A stretch of 35,732 nucleotides of DNA from Mycobacterium sp. UM_CSW (GTDB taxonomy: Bacteria; Actinomycetota; Actinomycetes; Mycobacteriales; Mycobacteriaceae). This document shows positions 30,761 through 35,732 of this stretch, one piece after another (positions within the stretch are counted from its first letter, which is position 1; every line of letters begins with the position of its first letter). The notes beneath the pieces are model-generated. The model searched no databases. It had not been told where the DNA came from and worked only from the letters and a program-made list of their open reading frames with translations. The position numbers and the translations under genes were made by a program. The DNA lies in the NCBI RefSeq assembly GCF_000455205.1, contig NZ_AUWQ01000016.1, positions 1-35,732 on the forward strand, in the 5' to 3' direction.

Positions 30761-32143
30761 ATGACATTCGACCTGACACCGACGGCCGCACAACACGATC
30801 TGGCCCGGCGCACCCACGAGTTCGCCGAAGAAGTGATCCGCCCGGTGGCCCTCCATTACGACCAGCGCCAGGAGTTTCCCTGGCCGGTGCTGGAGGAGGC
30901 GGCCCAGCGCGGCTTCTACAGCCCGTTGTTCTACCGCGACCTGATCGGCGACCCGACCGGTATCTCGCTCCCGATGTTCATGGAGGAGCTCTTTTGGGGC
31001 TGCGCCGGAATCGGTTTGGCGATCGTCATGCCGGCGTTGGCGCTGTCGGCGATCGGCCAGGCCGCGTCACCCGAGCAAATGCTCCAGTGGGCGCCCGAGT
31101 GTTTCGGGACACCGGGCGACATCAAGCTCGCCGCGTTGGCGATCTCCGAACCCGAGGGCGGCAGTGACGTGCGGAACCTGCGCACCCGCGCGCGCCGCGA
31201 CGGTGACGACTGGATCATCGACGGCCACAAGATGTGGATTGGCAACGGCGGCATCGCGAACGTGCATGTGGTGAACGCCGTCGTCGACGAGGAACTCGGG
31301 CATCGGGGGCAGGCGCTGTTCGTGGTGCCCGGCGGGACGCCGGGGCTGAAGCTGCTACGAAAGCTCGACAAACTGGGCTGTCGCGCGTCCCACACCGCCG
31401 AGCTGCTGTTCGAGGGTGTGCGCGTCCCTGGCGCCAATTTGCTTGGCGGAGAAGAAAAGCTGGAACACAAGCTCGCCAAGGCCCGCGAAGTGGTGGCCGG
31501 CGGAAAACAGTCCGGCTCGGCGACGCTGGGCACCTTCGAGCAGACCCGCCCCATGGTGGCCGCTCAGGCAATCGGGATCGCCCGCGCCGCACTGGAGTAC
31601 GCGACGGCGTACGCCACCGAGCGCGAGGCGTTCGGCGGACCGATCATCGACAACCAGGGCATCGCCTTTCCGCTGGCGGACCTGGCCACCCAGATCGATG
31701 CCGCTCGGCTGCTGACCTGGCGCGCCTCCTGGATGGCGGCCAACGGGGTGCCCTTCGAGCGGGGCGAGGGCTCGATGTCGAAACTGGCCGCCAGCGAGGT
31801 CGCCGTGCGGGCCACCGAGCGCGCGATCCAGACCATGGGTGGCTGGGGCTACATCACCGACCACCCGGTGGAGAAATGGTATCGGGATGCCAAGCTGTAC
31901 ACCATCTTTGAGGGCACCAGCGAGATTCAGCGGATGGTCATCTCCAACGCGCTGGGCGCCACCGTGGGCACCCCGCCGCTGCATGTGGTGATCGAGCCGT
32001 CCGGTGGGCCACTGAACCGGATCTTCGGCCGCGGCGCCCCGCTGCGATCCCGGGCCGCCGATACCGCGTTGGCGATGCAGGATCGCGTGCCGGATCCGGT
32101 CATGCGGCTGGCCATGAGGGTGCTGCGGCCGCCGCGCAAGTGA
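30761..32143 (+). CDS. Acyl-CoA dehydrogenase (FadE-type)
   Basis: An FAD enzyme that introduces the alpha,beta double bond in acyl-CoA. The 460-residue protein has the N-terminal helical domain (FAEEVIRPVALHYDQRQEFP), the LAALAISEPEGGSDV flavin-contact segment, MWIGNGGIANVHVV, REAFGGPII, QTMGGWGYITDHPVEKWYRD and FEGTSEIQRMVI, where Glu384 is the expected catalytic base of short/medium-chain members. It is about 70 residues longer than average, through an insert near GGEEKLEHKLAKAREVVAGG and a basic C-terminal tail (RLAMRVLRPPRK). AAGGCGG lies a few bases before ATG 30761. Not part of the M. tuberculosis neighbourhood as I know it. Which acyl-CoA it uses is unknown. Confidence 0.92.
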   Translation: MTFDLTPTAAQHDLARRTHEFAEEVIRPVALHYDQRQEFPWPVLEEAAQRGFYSPLFYRDLIGDPTGISLPMFMEELFWGCAGIGLAIVMPALALSAIGQAASPEQMLQWAPECFGTPGDIKLAALAISEPEGGSDVRNLRTRARRDGDDWIIDGHKMWIGNGGIANVHVVNAVVDEELGHRGQALFVVPGGTPGLKLLRKLDKLGCRASHTAELLFEGVRVPGANLLGGEEKLEHKLAKAREVVAGGKQSGSATLGTFEQTRPMVAAQAIGIARAALEYATAYATEREAFGGPIIDNQGIAFPLADLATQIDAARLLTWRASWMAANGVPFERGEGSMSKLAASEVAVRATERAIQTMGGWGYITDHPVEKWYRDAKLYTIFEGTSEIQRMVISNALGATVGTPPLHVVIEPSGGPLNRIFGRGAPLRSRAADTALAMQDRVPDPVMRLAMRVLRPPRK

Positions 32144-32158
32144 TGGCCCGACAAGGCG

Positions 32159-32164
32159 TAGCGT
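32159..32164 (+). promoter_or_regulatory. -10 box for leaderless pirin mRNA
   Basis: TAGCGT, seven bases, then GTG 32172; same hexamer and spacing as the glutathione peroxidase promoter at 34126. Confidence 0.55.
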
Positions 32165-32171
32165 CGATCCG

Positions 32172-33143
32172 GTGAGCAACCTCGAGACCGCACCGGACGA
32201 AGTCGCCTGCGGCGCTTCGCGGGTGCTCGGCACCGAGTTGTTGCATCCGCGCGAGGTTCCGTTGGGCGGGCCGCGGGCGATCAGGGTGCAGCGTACGCTG
32301 CCGCAACGGCAACGCTCGCTGATCGGGGCGTGGTGTTTCATCGACCATTACGGCCCCGTGCGCGCACGCATGGACGTCCCGCCTCATCCGCACACCGGAT
32401 TGCAAACGGTCAGTTGGTTGTTCAGCGGGGGAGTGGAGCATCGGGACAGCGCCGGCGTGCACGCCGTGGTCCGGCCCGGCGAGCTGAACCTGATGACGGC
32501 GGGCGCGGGCATTTGTCACTCCGAGGTGTCGATCGGTTCGGACGCCGTCTTGCACGGGGTTCAGCTGTGGGTGGCGCTGCCCGATCCTGCCCGCGACACG
32601 GACCGCGATTTCGCGCACTATGTGCCGCCGCCCGTGGCGCTGCCCGGCGCGGTGGCACGGGTCTTTCTCGGGGGGCTGGCGGATGGCCGGTCGCCGGTGC
32701 GCACGTTCACCCCACTGGTCGGCGCGCAGATCGATGTGGCGCCCAACGCCGGGCTGGACATCGACGTCGACCCGGCATTCGAACACGGCGTGCTCTGCGA
32801 TCTCGGGCCCGTCGACATGGGCGACACCACGCTCGCGGTCGGCGACCTCGGATACCAGGGCGCGGGCGCTCCGTCGTTGCGGTTGCGCAACGCGGGCGAC
32901 CGGCCGGCGCGGGTGTTGCTGCTGGGCGGGACCCCGTTCGCCGAAGAGCTCGTGATGTGGTGGAACTTCGTCGGGCGCAGTCACGACGACATCGCGGGCT
33001 ACCGCCGGCTCTGGCAGGACGGCGACGAACGCTTCGGCGCCGTCACCGGCTACCAGGGGTCGGTAACCCGGCTGCCGGCCCCGCCGCTGCCGACCGCTCG
33101 GTTGCGGCCGCGACCGATACCCCAAAGGAAGGAACACATATGA
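32172..33143 (+). CDS. Pirin family protein
   Basis: A 323-residue bicupin. The four metal ligands of pirins are conserved: His72 and His74 in VPPHPHTGLQTVSW, His116 and Glu118 in AGAGICHSEVS. The second cupin (about 180-285) ends LLLGGTPFAEELVMWWNFVG, the typical pirin C-terminal signature. Pirins bind one iron (or other metal) and some act as quercetinases; the true substrate here is unknown. GTG 32172 is fixed by a leaderless -10 box. Its stop overlaps the start of the GNAT gene (ATGA), so both are co-translated. Confidence 0.92.
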   Translation: MSNLETAPDEVACGASRVLGTELLHPREVPLGGPRAIRVQRTLPQRQRSLIGAWCFIDHYGPVRARMDVPPHPHTGLQTVSWLFSGGVEHRDSAGVHAVVRPGELNLMTAGAGICHSEVSIGSDAVLHGVQLWVALPDPARDTDRDFAHYVPPPVALPGAVARVFLGGLADGRSPVRTFTPLVGAQIDVAPNAGLDIDVDPAFEHGVLCDLGPVDMGDTTLAVGDLGYQGAGAPSLRLRNAGDRPARVLLLGGTPFAEELVMWWNFVGRSHDDIAGYRRLWQDGDERFGAVTGYQGSVTRLPAPPLPTARLRPRPIPQRKEHI

Positions 33144-33457
33144 CCGCCGACAAGACCGGCGCACCAACCACCGTCACCGCCGAGGAGGGCCGGTACACCA
33201 TTGCCGTCGACGGAAAAACCGTCGGCCTCGCCGACTTCTTCGACCGCGGCGACCAGCGCGTCTTCCACCACACCGAGATCGACCCCGCGTACGGCGGGCG
33301 CGGCCTGGCGACCATCCTCGTCGAGGAGGCGCTGCAGGCGGCGCGGGCCGACGGCAAGCGCATAGTCCCGGTGTGTTCCATGGTCGTCACCGTGCTCAAG
33401 AAGCATCCCGAATACGACGACATCACCGATCCCGTCACGCCCGACGTGCGGGGCTAG
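33140..33457 (+). CDS. Small GNAT-like N-acetyltransferase (YjdJ type)
   Basis: A 105-residue minimal acetyltransferase-like protein. It has YTIAVDGKTVGLADFFDRGD, HHTEIDPAYGGRGLATILVE with the acetyl-CoA pyrophosphate loop (GGRGLA), and IVPVCSMVVTVLKKHPEYDD, the C-terminal signature of the GNAT_acetyltr_2/YjdJ group, in which the cysteine is often conserved. AAAGGAAGG precedes ATG 33140. Co-transcribed with the pirin gene and ends tail to tail with the YdeI-like gene in a shared CTAG. Substrate unknown. Confidence 0.9.
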   Translation: MTADKTGAPTTVTAEEGRYTIAVDGKTVGLADFFDRGDQRVFHHTEIDPAYGGRGLATILVEEALQAARADGKRIVPVCSMVVTVLKKHPEYDDITDPVTPDVRG

Positions 33458-33723
33458 GCGCGGCCGTTGCGCTCCCGGTGCTTGCAGCCGGGCCAGCAGC
33501 ACGGCCGGCGCATGCCTTCCTCCAGTTCTTCCTGGGTTCGGCGAATGCGGCGCTTGCGGGTCGCCTCCTGTTTGGCGTCCTCGACCCAGCAGATGAACTC
33601 GTTGCGCGCCAACGGGGTGATGTCCTTCCAGGCCGCCAGCGCGGTGGAGTTGGCCGCCAACGCTTCACGCAGGTCGGCCGGCAGCGTGTGCACCACGCCG
33701 CCCGGTACTCGGTTGCTGCTCAC
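33454..33723 (-). CDS. YdeI/OmpD-associated-like protein with Cys-rich tail
   Basis: An 89-residue protein. The core LPADLREALAANSTALAAW, ITPLARNEFICWVEDAKQEA and TRKRRIRRTQEELEEGMR is the YdeI (OmdA) C-terminal domain, normally found at the end of a longer protein in other bacteria; here it stands alone. The tail RPCCWPGCKHRERNG adds three cysteines and a histidine, which could bind zinc. GTG 33723 is chosen because TACCCT lies six bases upstream and VSSNRVPGGVVHTLP precedes the domain. YdeI proteins are linked to antimicrobial peptide resistance in enterobacteria; role here unknown. Confidence 0.82.
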   Translation of the reverse strand: MSSNRVPGGVVHTLPADLREALAANSTALAAWKDITPLARNEFICWVEDAKQEATRKRRIRRTQEELEEGMRRPCCWPGCKHRERNGRA

Positions 33724-33729
33724 GGGGCT

Positions 33730-33735
33730 AGGGTA
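33730..33735 (-). promoter_or_regulatory. -10 box for leaderless YdeI-like gene
   Basis: TACCCT on the minus strand, six bases before GTG 33723; same hexamer and spacing as the leuS promoter. Confidence 0.5.
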
Positions 33736-33762
33736 AGGCGACCCGGCCCGCAGGAGGCACCA

Positions 33763-34116
33763 ATGAGCGATCACGAAGTGCGGATGATCGTCTTGTCGAC
33801 CGACGACCTCGACGAATCGATTCGGTTCTACAGCGAGACCCTGGGGATGCCGCTGAAGTTCCGCGACGGCGCCCACTTCGCCGCGCTCGACGGCGGGGCC
33901 GTCACCCTGGCGCTGGCGACCGCGGTGGATCATCCCATCCCCGGGCAGGTGGTCGTCGGCATCAAGACCGCGGACGTCGACGCCGCGGCGAAGGCCGTGG
34001 AAGCCAGCGGCGGCGGCATCGTGAAAGGCCCGTATGACGACGCCCACGAGCGGCGCGCCGTGGTCTACGACAACAAGGGCAACGGCTTGGTCTTCTACAG
34101 CCCGCTGGCCCGCTGA
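33763..34116 (+). CDS. VOC superfamily (glyoxalase/bleomycin-resistance-like) protein
   Basis: A 117-residue single-module VOC protein. The two beta-alpha-beta-beta-beta units are visible: MIVLSTDDLDESIRFYSETL, GMPLKFRDGAHFAALDGGAV, then VVVGIKTADVDAAAKAVEAS and VVYDNKGNGLVFYSP. Canonical metal ligands are not obvious, so it may bind a small ligand rather than catalyse. CAGGAGG lies six bases before ATG 33763. It stands 22 bases upstream of the glutathione peroxidase gene, which nevertheless has its own promoter. Confidence 0.88.
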   Translation: MSDHEVRMIVLSTDDLDESIRFYSETLGMPLKFRDGAHFAALDGGAVTLALATAVDHPIPGQVVVGIKTADVDAAAKAVEASGGGIVKGPYDDAHERRAVVYDNKGNGLVFYSPLAR

Positions 34117-34125
34117 GACAAGTGT

Positions 34126-34131
34126 TAGCGT
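34126..34131 (+). promoter_or_regulatory. -10 box for leaderless glutathione peroxidase mRNA
   Basis: TAGCGT, seven bases, then GTG 34139. Confidence 0.55.
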
Positions 34132-34138
34132 CGTCGGC

Positions 34139-34627
34139 GTGACCCTCAACGACATCGCCCTGACCACGCTTGACGGCAAGCTCACCACGCTGGCCGAATT
34201 GTCCGGCGGCGCAACGCTGATCGTGAACGTGGCGTCCAAGTGTGGGCTGACGCCGCAGTACACCGCGTTGGAAAAGCTGGCCCGCGACTACCGCGACCGC
34301 GGCCTGACGGTCGTCGGCGTTCCGTGCAACCAGTTCATGGGCCAGGAGCCGGGCAGCGCCGAAGAGATCCAGGAGTTCTGCTCGACGACGTACGGGGTGA
34401 CGTTCCCGCTCCTCGCCAAGACCGACGTCAACGGCGACCACCGCCACCCGTTGTACGCCGAGCTGACAAAGGCCGCCGATTCCGACGGCTCGGCAGGCGA
34501 CATCCAATGGAACTTCGAGAAGTTTCTGGTTGCCCCCGACGGTCAGGTGGTCAATCGGTTTCGTCCCCGCACGGAGCCCGACGCGCCCGAGGTCGTCGAC
34601 GCCATCGAGTCCGTGCTTTCGCGCTAG
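34139..34627 (+). CDS. Glutathione peroxidase family (thiol) peroxidase
   Basis: A 162-residue thioredoxin-fold peroxidase. The peroxidatic Cys35 lies in VNVASKCGLTPQYTALE, the GVPCNQFMGQEPG motif holds the conserved Gln, FCSTTYGVTFPLLAK may hold the resolving cysteine, and IQWNFEKFLVAPDGQVV carries the conserved Trp. It is a cysteine, not selenocysteine, enzyme; such bacterial proteins usually take electrons from thioredoxin rather than glutathione, which mycobacteria lack. The start GTG 34139 is set by the leaderless box; starts further upstream lie within the VOC gene. Confidence 0.93.
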   Translation: MTLNDIALTTLDGKLTTLAELSGGATLIVNVASKCGLTPQYTALEKLARDYRDRGLTVVGVPCNQFMGQEPGSAEEIQEFCSTTYGVTFPLLAKTDVNGDHRHPLYAELTKAADSDGSAGDIQWNFEKFLVAPDGQVVNRFRPRTEPDAPEVVDAIESVLSR

Positions 34628-34648
34628 GCGACTCGGCCCAAAACAAAG

Positions 34649-34680
34649 AGGTCACGCCCTCTTTCGAGTTCGTGACCTTT
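34649..34680. terminator. Bidirectional terminator between the peroxidase gene and tRNA-Leu
   Basis: AGGTCACG (34649-34656) pairs with CGTGACCT (34671-34678). On the plus strand TTTCTCTCC follows; on the minus strand CTTTGTTTTG follows, a better T-rich tract. An alternative inner stem AAAGAG/CTCTTT overlaps. It would stop both convergent transcripts. Confidence 0.6.
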
Positions 34681-34695
34681 CTCTCCAACCACTCT

Positions 34696-34781
34696 TGGTG
34701 GGCGAAGGGGGACTTGAACCCCCACGTCCCGAAGGACACTGGCACCTGAAGCCAGCGCGTCTGCCATTCCGCCACTCGCCC
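34696..34781 (-). tRNA. leuT: tRNA-Leu (anticodon CAG)
   Basis: The minus strand folds as a class II tRNA of 86 bases including an encoded CCA. The acceptor GGGCGAG (34781-34775) pairs with TTCGCCC, followed by discriminator A and CCA. The anticodon stem CTGGC/GCCAG encloses loop TTCAGGT with anticodon CAG, decoding CUG. The long variable arm (GTCCTTCGGGAC) and T arm GGGGGTTCAAGTCCCCC are clear. The same gene lies near fhaA in M. tuberculosis. No integrase or attachment duplication was seen next to it. Confidence 0.95.
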
Positions 34782-35034
34782 GGAAAATCAACCGATGGAC
34801 CATACCACTCTAATAGTCGTGTGCCCCAATCGCCGCCGCGGTCCCGGGCGGCCGTCAGCGCCCGCTGATGGCCGGGCCGCACGGCTCTGACCTGGACGGA
34901 TCCGATTCTCAGAATTCCCACGGTGCCGCGGTGTCCCGGTGTCCCGATAACATGCTGGGGTGAAACAACACGCGGGCGGTTCGTTTGCCTCGCGCCCGCG
35001 ACACACCACAACAGCAGCGGGCGAGCGCTGAAAG
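34782..35034. other. Intergenic region between tRNA-Leu and fhaA
   Basis: This 253-base gap holds the promoters of the two divergent genes. For fhaA the best -10 is TAACAT (34948-34953), preceded by a direct repeat CGGTGTCC CGGTGTCC (about 34929-34945) and giving a leader of about 75 bases. For the tRNA, TATGGT on the minus strand (about 34803-34798) is possible. A TCAGAATTC string occurs at 34911-34919. No other gene or clear structure was found. Confidence 0.45.
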
Positions 35035-35732
35035 ATGAGTAGCCAACGGGGGCTCGTGCAACGCATCGAGCGCAAGCTCGAGGCGACCGTGGACAACGCG
35101 TTCGCCCGGGTGTTCGGCGGATCGATCGTCCCGCAAGAGGTTGAAGCGCTACTGCGCCGGGAAGCCGAGGACGGTGTCCGAGCCCTTCAGGGCGGGCGTC
35201 TTTTGGCCCCCAACGAATACATCATTACCCTCGGTGTGCACGACTTTGCGAAGGTCGGCGCCGACAGGAATCCCACGTCGAGCGCTTTCGCGAGGTACTT
35301 GGCCGACTATATCTATGAACAGGGGTGGCAAACGTATGGTGATGTGGTCGTCCGGTTCGAGCAGTCGTCGAGCCTGCATACCGGTCAGTACCGCACCCGC
35401 GGTGCTGTCAATCCCGATGTCGAGCCCCGCCCGACGGTCAACCATCCGCCCCGGCCACAATCAAATCACGCGTTCGGCGCAGAACGAGGAGTAGCAGCAA
35501 TGACTGACAATTCGAGCTACCGCGGTGGTCAGGGGCAGGGGCGGCCCGGCGACGAGTACTACGACGACCGCTACGGCCGGCCGCAGGACGAGCAGCGCGG
35601 CCCGGAGCCGCAGGGCGGACCGGATCCGCGAGGTGGCTATCCGCCCGAGCAAGGCGGCTACCCCCCGCAAGGCGGATATCCGCCGCCTCGTCCGCCGGAG
35701 CAGGGCGGCTACAACCCGCAGGGCGGCTACCC
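35035..35732 (+). CDS. fhaA: FHA-domain protein FhaA (C-terminal part outside window)
   Basis: The visible 232 residues start MSSQRGLVQRIERKLEATVD and include the DUF3662/FhaA N-terminal domain (1-125: FGGSIVPQEVEALLRREAED, LLAPNEYIITLGVHDFAKVG, YLADYIYEQGWQTYGDVVV). A disordered, Tyr/Gly/Pro/Gln-rich linker follows (from about 150), with repeated QGGYPP units, and continues past the window edge; the C-terminal FHA domain that binds phosphothreonine is not seen. FhaA binds phosphorylated MviN/MurJ and limits peptidoglycan synthesis, under the PknA/PknB kinases encoded further right in mycobacteria. GAAAG lies just before ATG 35035. Confidence 0.95.
   Translation, partial: MSSQRGLVQRIERKLEATVDNAFARVFGGSIVPQEVEALLRREAEDGVRALQGGRLLAPNEYIITLGVHDFAKVGADRNPTSSAFARYLADYIYEQGWQTYGDVVVRFEQSSSLHTGQYRTRGAVNPDVEPRPTVNHPPRPQSNHAFGAERGVAAMTDNSSYRGGQGQGRPGDEYYDDRYGRPQDEQRGPEPQGGPDPRGGYPPEQGGYPPQGGYPPPRPPEQGGYNPQGGY

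Noticed and set aside
34696-34781. tRNA-Leu as attachment site of an integrated element
   Set aside because: No integrase, no duplicated tRNA 3' end and no change in base composition were seen on either side.

Overview
This window is a piece of a Mycobacterium chromosome. It has very high GC, almost every gene is recognisable, and the order is that of the M. tuberculosis segment from Rv0054 (ssb) back to Rv0020c (fhaA), read in reverse. The chromosomal origin therefore lies beyond the right end. The protein sequences are mycobacterial but not M. tuberculosis, and several details (dispersed start-associated repeats, genes inserted between conserved neighbours) suggest a non-tuberculous, slow-grower-type species, perhaps near the M. 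avium complex. I cannot fix the species.

Left part (1-7.4 kb). The 3' parts of the ssb-rpsF operon are on the minus strand, then a DJ-1/PfpI protein, a polytopic glycosyltransferase-87-type protein, the bifunctional penicillin-binding protein PonA1 and a small zinc-ribbon protein. The last three form a minus-strand operon for envelope synthesis. A DUF1707-type membrane protein is divergent to it.

Middle part (7.4-24.5 kb). A PadR regulator is followed by ino1 (inositol-1-phosphate synthase, the first step towards phosphatidylinositol, mannosides and mycothiol). Then come an alpha/beta hydrolase, an F420-type LLM oxidoreductase and a GntR regulator. A polar amino acid ABC transporter, with binding protein and permease fused in one chain plus its ATPase, sits between the GntR and MarR regulators. 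A short-chain dehydrogenase converges on leuS. Next are the secreted proline-rich antigen gene mtc28, a small membrane protein, a bile-acid-symporter-like protein, an AlgH/UPF0301 protein, an MFS permease and a DinB/MDMPI-fold protein. Two tandem 54-bp repeats close this part. The fadD34-acpA-bioF2 block that M. tuberculosis carries after the MDMPI-fold gene is absent.

Right part (24.5-30.7 kb). This is the least understood and most interesting section. Seven minus-strand genes equivalent to Rv0023-Rv0029 encode an XRE regulator, an NlpC/P60 hydrolase, a helical DUF4226-type protein, a large Pro-rich protein, an EspC-like protein, an EspH/YbaB-like (DUF2694) protein and a DUF5631/5632-type protein. 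Next to them is divergent whiB5, plus a 47-residue leaderless ORF opposite the last gene. A related helical module seems to occur three times in this operon, and its members resemble ESX (type VII) secretion accessory proteins. It looks like a cell-wall-directed, ESX-associated export or assembly module under XRE/WhiB5 control.

Far right (30.7 kb to end). Six small metabolic or stress genes (acyl-CoA dehydrogenase, pirin, GNAT, YdeI-like, VOC/glyoxalase, glutathione peroxidase) lie between whiB5 and a tRNA-Leu(CAG) gene, a position that differs from M. tuberculosis. The window ends inside fhaA. A general feature is that about fourteen genes have a TANNNT -10 box 6-9 bases before the start codon, the signature of leaderless mRNAs. 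No insertion sequence, integrase, CRISPR array or rRNA was seen. No gene-free stretch exceeds 300 bases.
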